The notes under the pieces are model-generated. The model searched no databases, was not told the origin of the DNA, and saw nothing but the letters and a program-made list of their open reading frames with translations. The position numbers and the translations under genes are program-made. Shown here in pieces: positions 10,101 through 21,330 of a stretch of DNA of 64,000 bases (position 1 is its first letter; every line of letters starts with the position of its first letter). The DNA is from Nilaparvata lugens (taxonomy: Eukaryota; Arthropoda; Insecta; Hemiptera; Delphacidae), in NCBI RefSeq assembly GCF_014356525.2, contig NC_052511.1, positions 50,607,607-50,671,606 on the forward strand, written 5' to 3'.

Positions 10101-11950
10101 TTCTTCTTGTTCACTCTCTCTCTTACTCAATCACTCTCTCTCTTTCTCTCTCTCTTTCACTCTCTCTCTCAGTCTCTCATTTGTCTGCTTCGCATCTTTT
10201 TCTTCTTGAAGAACCAATACCCTCGAACCCCAAAACTCAGCCCTGGTTACGCTTTGTCTTCTACCTCTTTATCTTTCTCTTTCTCCCTCTCTCTTTCCCT
10301 CTTTACACCTCTCATTTATCTAATTCCACCTCCTTCTCCATATTCCCATCCTCCTGAACTTCCTGCACCCCAAAACTCACCCTTTGTTCTAATTCGTCTT
10401 CTTACCCGGAACTATCTTCATCGAGATTTATCTTTCCCATTTCTATCTTCAACGTTAACTTATTCTCACTTTGCCCCCTCTGTTTCTCTTCTCATTTGAC
10501 TCTCTCTGCTTCATTCTCTCTTCTCTTCCCTGCATTCATTGTTCCTTCTCTTCCACTTACTTTTCACTGATTATACTCTATAGTTATTTCACTTTGACTG
10601 TTTTTTCCCCTTCACCTCTTCTTCTGTTACTTTTTTCTATCTCCAATTTGTTCTCTACATGCTTCTCCAGCTCCTTCTCTCCTCTTTTCTCTCTTTCTCC
10701 TCTTTCCACACAGATCAATAACTCTCTTATGTCACTTTGATTGTTTTCTTCCCCTTCTTCACCTCTTTTGATATATTTCCCTACTTCCAATCCTTGAAAC
10801 ATTATCATCTCACGTTTCTTTACTCATTTATTCTTCCTCATTCTTATTTCCGCAAGTTTTTCGATGTTAAGAGAATCTTCTTCTCTTTCCAAACAGTCCT
10901 CATAATTGTACTTCGTCACCAGCTGCTTTTCATTCTATTTTCTCTATACTACTGTGATTCTCACACTGTATTCCATCCCAGTAAAATACAGTATCCCAGC
11001 AGAATACAATAATTCTCCTCGTAATTCCTTCATCAGTCAATCTTTCCCTCCAATTCATCCGATTTATCGTCAGCTTCTTCTCCTTATCGTCCAAGAATAG
11101 TATATAGAGTATACATTTAATATAGCTATATACTATCTTTGTTAATTGTCATCCTTTTCTTTCTTCAACATGTCCATCTACTACCTTTTTTCACTCCTCT
11201 TTATTTTTCTTCTTTCTCTACCTTTCCAGCAATCTCCACCCCTAACTTCTTCTCATTTCCTTCAATTCTTCTCCCACCTCTCACACTCCTTCTCGTCCTC
11301 CTCCTACTCCACCTCCTCCTCCTGCTCCTCCTGCTCATCCTCATCCTTCACCATCATTTCAATTTCAACCATTTTCTCATTTCCTTTCTCTTTCTCCCTA
11401 CAACCACACTTTTTCCTCTACGTCCTCCTTCTACTCCTTCTCCTTCACCAATTCATTTTCGTCCTCCTCCTCCTCCTTCTCCTCCTTCTCCTCCTTCTCC
11501 TCCTTCTCCTCCTCCTCCTCCTCCTTTTTCTGTCCTGCTCCGCCTCCTCCTCCTTTTTCTCCTGCTCCTCCTCCTCCTCCTTCTCCTCCTGCTACCACTC
11601 CTCCTCCTCATCCTTCACCATAATTTTAATTTCAACCATCTTCTCATTTTGTTTCTCTTTCTCCCTACAACCACACTTTTTCCTCTACGTCCTCCTTCTA
11701 CTCCTCCTCCTCCACAAATTCATTTTCGTCCTCCTTATCCTTCTCCTTCTTCTCCTCCTCCTCCTCACACCTCCTCTTTCTCCTCCATGATTTTAATTTC
11801 AACCATTTTCTCATTTTCTTTCACTTTTTCCCAACAACCACTCCTCTTTCTCCTTCTCCTCCTCCTTCAATGCTCCTTCTCCTTCTCCTCTTTCTCCTTC
11901 TCCCACTCCTCCACCTCCTCCTCCACCTCCTCCTCAACCACCTCCCAGAA
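10100..11950. repeat. about 1.85 kb pyrimidine-rich tract
   Basis: The plus strand is mostly C and T throughout, with (TCC)n, (CTT)n and (TC)n subregions; 11460-11600 is nearly pure TCC/TTC. A block near 11330-11440 (CCTTCACCATCATTTC, ACAACCACACTTTTTCCTC) recurs at 11600-11710 and again near 11785. The long open frames here follow base composition and are not genes. Confidence 0.9.
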
Positions 11951-11964
11951 GGCGAGTGCTTAAC

Positions 11965-12429
11965 CGGTAATAATTATCCGACTTCAACCGTTCTCTCCTA
12001 ATATATATACAGAGTGGAACAGAAAACAGAGACCCCGCTCGGCTGATAAATGCACAGCTTATCTGCCGCTACATCTCCTTATCCCTCGGGACATATCTCC
12101 GTCTCACTTCCTCCCGCACTTCCTTCCGTTCTCCATCCTTTTCTCACACGGTTCCAGGTCGTTTGTAATAGTTATAAAGGGCTCAATTTATTGTGTTTTC
12201 CAGAAAAGGCGTCCGGCTTATCTTTTCTGCAGGAGAGCTTTATCCCGCGAGTGCTCACTAGTAAAATTATTCAATTCCATACATTATGGCTCAAGTACAA
12301 TAAAATTGCTGGTAGGCTTTTTCTTCAACACATCTCGCCGCGCTATTATGGAAACAATAATGTGGATATGACGTTATTATAGGTGGTGGCTGAATATGAG
12401 ATAAAAATGTGGTTATAGTATGGCTTATA

Positions 12430-12430
<1 letters not shown>
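11965..12430. other. unique sequence, no gene recognised
   Basis: Mixed composition between two low-complexity tracts. A 110-codon plus-strand frame at 12050-12382 has no recognisable domain and no splice context. Confidence 0.4.
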
Positions 12431-12460
<30 letters not shown>

Positions 12461-12496
12461 AAGAAGAAGAAGAAGAAGAAGAAAAGAAGAAGAAGA
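12431..12496. repeat. (GAA)n microsatellite
   Basis: Nearly perfect AAG/GAA run of about 65 bp on the plus strand. Confidence 0.97.
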
Positions 12497-12929
12497 TTGT
12501 GGTGGCCAAACATGAGCTACGGGTAAAGTTAGGATGAGGATACGCCTATTATGGGTTCACATGAAATTCCTCTCTGAATTGTTTATTTTTAAACGTCGAG
12601 TCTCCCAATTCAAGTAATAATTATCATTTCCGGTGAAATTATACACAATGCGTACACTGAGCCTAATGAAAGGAGATCTGCAAATGAATTTCAACGTTGA
12701 ATTGTCCGTTGTATCATCATGTTTTCGTCTCCTAATTTGAGAACTTCCCATGTTTGATAAAAGTTATACACTCGAGGAAGTCGGAATTATTATCTTCATT
12801 GATGATTTCAATTATTTTTGGAAGGAAGTTGTTTCTAAAATGGAACATTTCCACATGGAATAGCTTCTAAATGAAAAATAGACGATAGCTGAATTGATTG
12901 ATGTTTTGATTGATTGATTGATAGCTTGA

Positions 12930-13424
12930 GTTAATAATTGATGTAATATTAACTTTTTGTGTAGTTGAGATATTGATTTTGTGGTAATTATTCATATTAA
13001 ATGTCAAAAAACCACAGATTTATTGATACTTAGAAAGACCGGTTTCGGTTATTACACCATTGTCAATCTCTGATAAACTCTGTTTCCTTGGTGTAATAAC
13101 CAACCGGTCTTTCTAAGTACCAAAAAATCTGTGGTTTTTTGACAATGTCTTAGTCTTTTTCATTTAATTCGTATTATTAACTTTTTATTCTCGTTTAAAA
13201 TAATCAATTATTTCATTACCCAATAATTATATTTTTCAATAATTCCAAAATGAATTTCGATTATAAAATGAAATATTTTGTTAATTAATTATTAATTTAT
13301 TCTAAATTGTCAGAAGACGACCTGGCAACAGAGCCAGGATAGTGCTATTGTCCGGTTTGTTGAATGATAGACAAGGATAGCAATACCATTTGCCAATAAA
13401 ACACGGCCATTATATTTGGACTTT
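12930..13424 (-). mobile_element. element E fragment containing nested element D
   Basis: Reverse-oriented E sequence: CTCGTTTAAAATAATCAATT, GACGACCTGGCAACAGAGCC, GATAGACAAGGATAGCAATA, and an eroded terminus CGGCCATTATATTTGGAC. Element D is inserted at 12958-13174. Confidence 0.7.
12958..13174. mobile_element. inverted-arm element D, copy 1, with hammerhead-like arms
   Basis: Flanked by an 11-bp direct repeat TATTAACTTTT (12947-12957 and 13175-13185). Two inverted arms each carry a GAAACCGGTC-type core, TGTAATAACC and CTTTCTAAGTA. The right arm reads GGTGTAATAACC-AACCGGTC. The arms match D2 at 19883. Long variable duplications and inverted arms with this motif fit a Penelope-like end structure, by inference. 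Confidence 0.65.
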
Positions 13425-13449
13425 AATATAGATAAACAAACCTTGCTTA

Positions 13450-13850
13450 CAAGGTTAGCTCAATCAGTTAGCTGTTAATCTGTTAGTTAGCTTAATCAGT
13501 TAGCTGTTAATCTGTTAGTTAGCATAATCAGCTGTTAATCTGTTAGTTAGCTCATCAGTTAGCTGTTGATCTGTTAGTTAACTTAATCAGTTAGCTGTTA
13601 ATCTGTTAGTTAGCTTAATCAGTTAGCTGTTAATCTGTTAGTTGGCTTAATCTGTTAGCTGTTAATCTGTTAGTTAGCTCAATCAGTTAGCTGTTGATCT
13701 GTTAGTTAGCTTAATCAGTTAGCTGTTAATCTGTTAGTTAGCTCAATCAGTTAGCTGTTAATCTGTTAGTTAGCTTAATCAGTTAGCTGTTAATCTGTTA
13801 GTTAGCTTAATCAGTTAGCTGTTAATCTGTTAGTTGGCTTAATCTGTTAG
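13450..13850. repeat. 32-bp minisatellite, about 12 units
   Basis: Repeats of AATCAGTTAGCTGTTAATC followed by TGTTAGTTAGCTT. Some units read GTTGATC or GTTGGCTT, and one or two are shortened. Confidence 0.95.
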
Positions 13851-13981
13851 CTGAATCAGTTCTTGAATTCCTATTTCTGTGTCAATCTAGAAATCTATCC
13901 AATTTCATGAAATATTAATAATACTTATAGTTTCCTTCAGAACCAAGCTGAACTCAAATGTTTTTTTTCCCTCTTTTTCAG

Positions 13982-14024
13982 ATTTTCTCATCAACCGGAC
14001 ACAGCCAGTGATGAATCAATCACC
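13982..14024 (+). CDS. putative 43-nt internal exon
   Basis: A strong acceptor (T-run, CCCTCTTTTTCAG) at 13981 and a donor GTGAGTAT at 14025 bound 43 nt. With one carried-in base the frame reads FSHQPDTASDESIT and ends on a codon boundary. Another frame, FLINRTQPVMNQS, is also open; the remaining frame has stops. The hydrophilic composition, unlike the surrounding AT-rich DNA, supports a real exon. The end phase matches the candidate exon at 45180, so both may belong to one gene with very large introns. The protein is not recognised. Confidence 0.42.
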
Positions 14025-14029
14025 GTGAG

Positions 14030-14935
14030 TATCGTTCAAATACTCTAGCATCAATAATTTTCAGTAGATAATTGAAAGAAACCTTGATTCAACTAAAATA
14101 TCGAGGGACCGAGCTCCGCTCGGAAGTTGATAGTCATAGAAATGGGAATTTAAAAGGGAAAAATCATAAAATAATCCTTAAAATTGAGTGAGAATTACTA
14201 GTATGTATTGTCCAATAACAATTATTGTCATAAGGCAGATTGAATCTGGAATCAGATTGAACCCCTGAAGTTTGAAGTTGAGAGATGAAAGAATATTGGA
14301 GTGGGTACTTGGATTCTATACAATAAACCATTCTTTTTCAAATAATATATTGAATTATTTTGATAAATTTGATAGAAAATGATGTTATGAAAGTAATTTA
14401 ATACTCAAGATAATTTAATTCAATTATTCGATCTAATCTTATATTATTTTTGGATTCCGCATTGTTGAGATAATGAGTTTAAGAATGAATAATAATAATG
14501 AATTCATTGCAAATACAAGAAATATTTTTACAAATAAATACTCATCAAATTACATAGTTTTTGGCGTGGCTGGAAAAAGAAGCTTGAGCTCCAGCCACGA
14601 GTTCTAATAATAAGAAGTACATTTTTTAATCTAATAACAGCAGTACAATGATACAATATTCTGTTGATGGAAGAATCTATGGATGTTGAATTTTCAATAG
14701 TCAAGTACTTGATAAACAATATAGATACAGAGAAGGATAATATAAAAATTGTCAAGTTTTAATATTTTGACACAATATTGCCAAAAATTGTTTGTTTTAG
14801 CCAACTCAATTCTCAATTTTAAAATGATAGTTCTGTTCTACCCACAATGTTATTAATCCCAATTTGGTTTTTGTTATTTTATCTTTAATAAGTCTTCGAA
14901 TATTTCAAACTATTCTTATTTAATCTTTCAGAAAC
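14030..14935. other. putative intron; Helitron-C-like fragment
   Basis: AT-rich, no gene. ATCGAGGGACCGAGCTCCGC at 14101 resembles the reversed 3' end of Helitron-like family C. A 10-bp hairpin CGTGGCTGGA/TCCAGCCACG lies at 14563-14600. Confidence 0.4.
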
Positions 14936-14939
14936 AATT

Positions 14940-15042
14940 CCTCTTCCTCTTCATCATCTTCTTCTTCTTCTCCACCATTCTTTTTCTTCTTCTTCTTCTT
15001 CTTCTTCTTCTCTTCTCCTTCTTCTTCTTCTTCTTCCGCATT
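14940..15042. repeat. (CTT)n microsatellite
   Basis: TTC and CTT run with a few interruptions on the plus strand. Confidence 0.95.
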
Positions 15043-15084
15043 CGAATCATCATTCAACAATGCTCTTCAATATAACTCTCTACA

Positions 15085-15361
15085 GGTGTAGAAACTCAGT
15101 CGGCAGTAATTTTGAAAATTTCAAATGTGCCGCCAATCGCCGTTACCATGCCAACCGGTGAACGGCACCCGGCAGCCATAAACCGTCTGCCGGCCGTCAG
15201 GTAACCACGTCGCTTGTCATAACTTGTCAATGTTGACGGTCACCTCTGCCTTTGTTATGCCTTAGTCACGTCGCGAATTTCAAGTGGAACTGACCTCTAT
15301 GTCTTCGCGCTCGTCAATTTTGCAATTCTAACGAATATTTCCGGTATCTAGTGGCTCGTCA
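15085..15361 (+). promoter_or_regulatory. candidate promoter / 5' UTR segment
   Basis: Unlike its surroundings this 275-bp stretch is unique, GC-richer and dense in CpG (GCCGCCAATCGCCGTTACC, GTCACGTCGCGAATTTC). It lies directly upstream of an ATG exon with a donor. A TCAGT initiator-like pentamer occurs near 15097, but I see no convincing TATA box. Promoter activity is inference. Confidence 0.35.
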
Positions 15362-15379
15362 ATGGATCAGGAAGCTAAT
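15362..15379 (+). CDS. putative alternative first coding exon (6 codons)
   Basis: GTCAATGG gives a reasonable insect start context. ATG at 15362 reads MDQEAN and stops at a donor GTGAGTATTG at 15380. The exon ends on a codon boundary, the same phase as the candidate exons at 13982 and 45180. It could be an alternative first exon feeding the same downstream exons; a joined MDQEAN-VSPGPSIDQQW frame is open. The exon is tiny, so confidence rests on the CpG-rich upstream segment and the donor. Confidence 0.35.
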
Positions 15380-15384
15380 GTGAG

Positions 15385-16015
15385 TATTGTATTTTTGATG
15401 TAAGGAGTAATTTTCAATCGTTACCCAAATTTAAACAATGAACCCCGAAAATCTAACCTATTTTATTCACAAATGATATATTGATAGGTTACCATGTACA
15501 ATCACCAGCTGTAGATTTGTATAGCTACAGATAGACATAGCGACTTAGGCACCAACTCAGAAATCATCTTGTATTCGTGTAGTTTCAAGGATATCAGATG
15601 TGTGGTTGTAAATATTCGAATGGTAACATGAGATTTAACCATAACCTGAGAATGATTGAATCATGGGGCTGACACAATTATCTGTTGCCTAACTTTGAGA
15701 CGGATTCCCACATTATCAGTACCAGAGTCAGTGCAGCCAGTACAACGAGAATAAAATCCCAAAGTTTTTTCTACTCGAATATACCCACTGAGCACAGAGA
15801 ATTGGGGAAGAGACAATTAAAATGAATTTAAGGGAATAGAAGTTCTTATGTTCAGTTTTTTCCTATTCCCTCATTACATTAGCACCCCTCATTTATTAGC
15901 AATACTTTTCCCAGGTATTGAATACTGTTAGGCCTACACAGGTTCTTTCTCCTCATATCCATATCCAGTATTCATAAAATAAACAAATTTCATCTTTGAT
16001 TCCAATTCTTACTGT
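15385..16015. other. putative intron, unique
   Basis: Unique AT-rich DNA with no repeat family or exon recognised. Confidence 0.4.
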
Positions 16016-16016
16016 A

Positions 16017-16320
16017 TTAATTCTCTTTAGTAGCTTGTCTTTTATTTTGTTTTAATTTATTTTTTGCTTTTTCTTTCAGCAGTGAAGTGATTGAGCTTAT
16101 CGAAAAACACTTATTTTCTAAAATACTTTTATTATTCAATATTGATCTCTCATATTTATTACATTTTATTGTCATTTCTTGCTTCAATTTTTTTGTTATC
16201 TCTGCATATTTTGTATTGTATTGTTTGCTAACGACGTGGTTAAGTGGTAGAGTGGACAATATTGTCCAAACTTCGCCACGTCAACATAAATAAAAAAGTC
16301 ATTCTATTCTATTCTGTTCT
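16017..16320 (+). mobile_element. (ATTCT)n-tailed retroelement 3' end
   Basis: Ends GGTTAAGTGGTAGAGTGGAC, hairpin GGACAATATTGTCC, AAACTTCGCCACGTCAAC, AATAAAAAAGTC and an ATTCT-type pentamer tail. A diverged reverse copy is at 6915-7010. The 5' limit is uncertain. The short frames on either strand show no recognisable domain. Confidence 0.65.
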
Positions 16321-16492
16321 ATACATTCATTTTTGCAATCGCGAATGGATAGAGAATGGAGGAATAGATGATGAAGATGAATGTATGAGGGAATAAGAGT
16401 TCTTATGTTCACTTTCTCCCTATTCGCTTTTGAATTCATTTTTGCCATTGCGATGGGTAGAGAATTGAGGAATAGATATTAAAAATGAATGT

Positions 16493-16777
16493 GATTGATT
16501 GATTGATTGATTACTTTATTTATGTAGATTACAATATATACTGGCTTATACACTTATATACAATAGCTTACAATACAGCAAAATTATAGATGAATTTACA
16601 TAATATAGACTAAGAAAATAATTATTGAATATGATATGAAAAAGTAATTTGTAATGTAATAACTATATAAATAATTATATTGTTATGCATCTACATAAAT
16701 TGGCGGAGCTTTGGACATATCAATGTTCATTCTTCGGAAAGAATATTAAACATATCCTCCCCACTAACTCTCTACCA
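16493..16777 (-). mobile_element. family S retroelement end, copy 4
   Basis: Reverse-oriented, GATTGATTGATTG at the left and CTCTCTACCA at the right. This is the only copy without a simple purine or pyrimidine tract directly beside it. Confidence 0.87.
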
Positions 16778-16779
16778 AA

Positions 16780-17880
16780 AGGTAGAGATCAGGATTTGAA
16801 GTTTAGGGATGTGATCAGGGATTAGAAGTTCTTTTGTTTAGTTTTGTCCTATCACATTTTATTTTCGCAATTGCTAATGGATAGAATGGATACAGAGATT
16901 GCTCGTTTAATATAATAGGATAAGTTACTCGACCACATAACATGATTCTTATTATTATTGAGGTGTGAATTCTGTCAGGCAATCTAATTTGCTTGCTATA
17001 TAATTATGATCAAAACTGAGGCTGTTATCTCACCAAACTCGTTGATTATTCTGGATCTATGCTTCAAAGTCAATCAGCTTTCAGTCCAGCTTCAGGCAGG
17101 CTCTTACCTGTGAAATAGAAAAACGTAATCAATATATTTTGTACAGCAATCAATCATAGTAGAACCTCAATATGAAACAACATAAATAGATGGATGTAAT
17201 CGTTGACTTCAAAGTTGAGGATGAAAATGTGATCTAACACAGCATTGAAACATTAATAAAAATAGTGTCAAAGCCAGTGAGATTTAGCTTACATCTTATG
17301 GGTGAATAATAGTATAGGAAATAAAAATAGTAAAATGTTCCAGATAATCTATACATTTTACGAATCAATCCCTAGTAAAAATCATTTATCATGAACAATC
17401 GACTTTAATAATCCAAACTATAATAACACAGCTTCATCATATAAGTTGTATCACATTTTATTTTATTTTTTTCTATTATTTATTCATATCCAATGCAAAT
17501 GACACTAATGTAATCACATTGAAAGATAAAATAATAAGGTATTCTTGTGCTATTTTTCTTCCAAATTCATAGGTGACAAAGTCCAAGATAAGGTTAGAAT
17601 TTCACGTATACAATTTTTATAAAACTTTGGTACAAAATAAGCACTAAAACTATAAATTTTGAATTTAGATGGCTTAAATTGATAAATTAATTAGAAATAT
17701 TCCACTCAATTACCACTTTTAACGAATAATATTGAGTTATTTAAGATAATTTGGTACTATTCAAGAAACACAAACTCGTAAACTCTGATTATTTATCAAA
17801 TACTACATCATCTAACTGTATATAATTATAACGATTCAGTCAGAGTAGACTATAATTTGAATGTAGTAGTATGACAATCA
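16780..17880. other. unique sequence with a family-C terminal fragment
   Basis: No gene recognised. GATTGCTCGTTTAATATAAT at 16898 matches the reversed 5' end of Helitron-like family C. Confidence 0.4.
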
Positions 17881-17883
17881 ATC

Positions 17884-19036
17884 TACACATATAGTGAGGT
17901 GATTACATTATTATGGCAGTGGAGAAATATAGGAGAACAGCGTTGCCGCGATTCTCTGCCTTGCAACTGCTTTCTATAGAGGATAGATGATTTTATCTTA
18001 TGTGATATTATCTGTTCATTCTTGTGTAAGATCATCAATGTTATTCTTGACATTCGTCAAGAATATATTTTTCAATCATTAAATTATACATTTTTGTAAT
18101 AGAGAAGATTGGATATTTATTGAAAATTATCTTTATTATTTATTGATTCATACAATAAGTACATCATCAAAATGATAGGGTGAGAAGAAATAAGGTAACC
18201 TTGTGCTATTCCTCTCCCAAATTTATATAAGGTTACACCATAGAGGAACAATAGCGTTTATGTCGCAACTTTTACTGTTATCTCAAGCCGATTATTGTGT
18301 ATTACTGTCGATTTTTACTGTTTTGTTGGGGTGAGAGTGTATGAACGGCACAATATGAGAGACTACCAGTGTCACACAGATTCACGGGAAAGAACTATGT
18401 GGACTATCGGCTTGAGATAACAGTAGAAGTTGCGATATAAACGCCCTATACCATGGGATATCTACTTACGCTATTGTTTATCTATGGTTACACATAGTCC
18501 GAAATAGGTTAAGTCTTGTCCACTTGACAAATTTTGTTCACTTCACAAAATTTCCAGTCCTTAATCATTTCTACAATGTTTGTGTATTCTTAGATGTTAC
18601 AAATCCAAATATAGAAAAAATATTCGACACTATAATCACTAAAATAGGAAATTATTGTGAAATCAAGTATTGTGAAAATACCAGAGGACTGAACATTTTG
18701 TGAATTGTGGAACTACAAGACCATCCTTTTTCGGACTATGTGTTATCTAAATTTGGGAGAAGAATGGCACAAGGTTACCTTATTTCTCCTATTCCTATAA
18801 TTTTTGATAATGTATAGAAAAATATATGAAATATTCACATATTAAAGAAATAGTTTTGAAGGACCAAAAAACAAACTCTAATCAAACAAAACAAACTTTC
18901 ATATTTCCACATTGTTCTGGCAACGCTGCTGTGCTAGACAAAGATAGCACCATCTGCTTTGTCGATTGATAGACGAGGATAGCAACACTTATGTTAATCA
19001 AATACTGCCATTATAACGTGGACCTCAGTAAAGATA
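17884..19036. mobile_element. element E, long copy with nested inserts
   Basis: Bounded by inverted ends: AGTGAGGTGATTACATTATT at the left (eroded) and CATTATAACGTGGACCTCAG at the right. Inside, two arms carry AAATAAGGTAACCTTGTGC (18190) and its mirror (18750-18800). The left arm is interrupted by the 5-bp-TSD MITE at 18238-18487. A partial third copy of the arm motif is near 17530. Confidence 0.7.
18238..18487. mobile_element. 5-bp-TSD MITE (family V), copy 1
   Basis: Ends CCATAGAGGAACAATAGCG and CGCTATTGTTTATCTATGG. Flanks TTACA at 18233-18237 and 18488-18492. A long subterminal inverted repeat includes ACTGTTATCTCAAGCCGAT and its mirror. The mirrored host arm near 18745 lacks the insert. 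Confidence 0.9.
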
Positions 19037-19055
19037 CCAGCTCAAATTCAACTTA

Positions 19056-19207
19056 GTGCCGGTTGCACAACAACCGGTTAAATTTTAACCGTGACCAATT
19101 CCACGAGAACCAATCAGAGATGCTGTCTTTCTAAAAACGCCTTCTCTGATTGGTTCTCGTTAAATTAATCACGGTTAAAATTTAACCGGCTGTTGTGCAA
19201 CCGGGCC
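19056..19207. mobile_element. long-TIR MITE (family P), copy 1
   Basis: CCGGTTGCACAACAACCGG at the left mirrors CCGGCTGTTGTGCAACCGG at the right. Inner arms include GAGAACCAATCAGAGA and its mirror. Nearly the whole 150 bp is a foldback. Confidence 0.88.
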
Positions 19208-19370
19208 ACAATATTTCATCATCTGTTATTAACCTCTCTCATCATTCAATCATCCAATCCAGACTTTTCCTCCCCAAAATTTCCCTTCCATTCACAACTT
19301 TCCCTCAAAGATCGCAATCTCTGATCCAATACCACATCGTTTCGATTTGAAACCTGGGCACTGGACCCTA

Positions 19371-20203
19371 TAGTGAGCCTCACGTTATAATGGCAGTGTT
19401 TGTTCATCAATGGTATTGCTATCCTTGTCTATCATTCAACAAAGCGAATAGCGCTATCTCTTTCTTGTTTTGCTCTATTTTCATATCGTCTTTACACAAT
19501 GTATATTAATAATTAATTACAAAATATTTCATCTCATTTTATGAGGAATTCATTATGAAAATATTAAAAATGTGATTTCTTGCTTAATAAAAAAATATAA
19601 TTTGATTATTTCAAACGAGAATGAACCGTTATATTAAATCAATAAACCCTGTATCAGCTACCTTGTATAGATGGCATTGACAAGACCTTTGTCTTTGTCT
19701 TTATCGCTATCTCTTTCTCCCCTCGCCCTGTTGCCAGATCGTCTTTTAACAATGTTGAATTGATATTAATCATCGAAATATTCCATCTTAATTATGAAAT
19801 TATTGAAAAATATGATTTCTTGCTTGATAGAATATAATTGATTATTTTAAACGAGAATGAACCTTTAATATTACATCAATAACTTTTTGTGTAGTTGAGA
19901 AGTTTATATTGTGGTAATTATTCATATTGAATGAAGAAGACTAAGAAATTGTCAAAAACCACAGATTTATTGATACTTAGAAAGACCGGTAAACTCTTAT
20001 CAGAGATTGACAGTGGTGTAATAACCGAAACCGGTCTTATCAATAAATCTGTGGTTTTTGACAATATCTTAGTCTTTTTCATTCAATTACATCAATAAAC
20101 CTGTATCAGCTACTGTCTATAGATGGCATTGACAAGACAGAGGATCGGCAACGTTGTTCTCCTATCTTTCTCCACTGCCATTATAACGTGGCTCCACTAT
20201 AGC
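19371..20203 (+). mobile_element. element E, copy with internal repetition and nested D
   Basis: Left end GCCTCACGTTATAATGGCAG, right end CTGCCATTATAACGTGGCTC. The interior segment around ACGAGAATGAACC and TAAACCTGTATCAGCTAC occurs more than once. Element D2 is inserted at 19883-20085. Position 19615/19616 is the empty-site counterpart of the Helitron insertion at 42858-43527. Confidence 0.75.
19883..20085. mobile_element. inverted-arm element D, copy 2
   Basis: A 13-bp perfect direct repeat ATTACATCAATAA (19870-19882, 20086-20098) flanks it. Starts CTTTTTGTGTAGTTGAGAAG and ends TAGTCTTTTTCATTCA. Its two arms carry CCACAGATTTATTGATACTT and mirror, and one arm holds GACAGTGGTGTAATAACC-GAAACCGGTC. 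Confidence 0.75.
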
Positions 20204-20410
20204 AGTAACTCTGCTGTGCAATGGTCCAATTAATTAGAAACTTGACAAACTGAAAACTTGACGTAATAAAATTTTGAAAAATGTAGAATAGGCCTAAACT
20301 ATCCTCGGTGAATTGAGAATCTATTTATGCAAAATTTCAAGTTAATAAGTCCAGTAGTTCAGACGTCGTGATGATGCGTCATTCGTGAATTTACTATCCC
20401 GTACAAGTAT
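20204..20410 (+). repeat. 220-bp repeat unit F, single copy
   Basis: TGCAATGGTCCAATTAATTAG through AGTTCAGACGTCGTGATGATG. It matches the tandem units at 43664-44600 and, as there, lies directly after the right end of an element E copy. Confidence 0.8.
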
Positions 20411-21329
20411 AAGCTTCTCTATTTGAATGAGCGAAGCAAATTCTATGTTTCAAGTCAATCGGCGTTGTCTGTTTGTTTGTTTGTACCGCAGTTACAGTCG
20501 CAGTTATGGTCCGATTTGGATAAAATTTGGTATACAAGTACTTCGAAACAAGGCGCAGAAACGTATTTATTCAAAATTTTAAATTCATTCCCGTTCCAAG
20601 ATGGCGGCCCTTTATTCGGAAATTTTACCCTAAAAATCAACCTAACTTTTCAATACTTTATCAGATCAGGTTCAAATTGGGCTCTTTCTTCTCAGCTCTT
20701 GAAAGCGGTATTATTTCATGTATCACATGTTGAAAATTTTCTGATTTTTGGCATTTCGATTTTTTTCCAAGTCCCAATTATTGGAACTATTATTCAAGTT
20801 TCAGATTTACTCTTAAACCGTGCTTCCGAGCTCAAAAGTGAAGAGGACTTTTATTCTTCAGCGCTCCATAGTGGTCTTATTTCATATATCACATGTTCAA
20901 AATTTCAAGAATTTGAAATTCGATAATCCCCCCTACCATAGTCACAAATTTCAAGTTTCAGATTTCTTATCTCTTTAGCTGTGCATCCTAGCTCAAAAGT
21001 GTAGGAAACTTTTATTTTGTAGAGCTCGAAGCTGGTCCTATTCCATACATTACATGTTGAAAATTTTGAATTTTTTGTAATTCAATTACTTACCCCCCCC
21101 ACCGCAAGACCTACATTTCAAGTTTCCGATTTTTTATCTTTTTAACCGTGCATCCTAACTCAAAAATATAAAGAACTTCTATTTCTCAGCGTCCACCACT
21201 GATCCTATTGCATTTATATCATTATACTCTAAATCCAATTTGTATGTGTGTTTGTGTGTGAATAGGCGGGCGTGTGTGAGTAGTGATTTTAGTGAGTGTA
21301 GCGAGTTCTACTGTTCTATGAACTACTAG
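20411..21329 (+). mobile_element. Helitron-like element with a degenerate internal tandem repeat
   Basis: The 3' end is GTTC-TAT-GAAC hairpin, TACTAG, at 21308-21329: the same layout as family B with a changed loop. About four units of roughly 160 bp (CCGTGCATCCTAACTC, ACATGTTGAAAATTTTC) fill 20640-21215. A 167-codon frame at 20423-20926 runs across these units and has no known domain; I treat it as chance. The left boundary is inferred from the F-unit junction. Confidence 0.55.
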
Positions 21330-21330
21330 T

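Noticed and set aside
11139..11963. 274- and 214-codon P/L/S-rich frames
   Set aside because: They overlap in different frames over (TCC)n/(CTT)n DNA, with no domain, splice or promoter support.
20423..20926. 167-codon plus-strand frame
   Set aside because: It crosses a Helitron-like element and diverging 160-bp tandem units, and related units have stops. No domain recognised.
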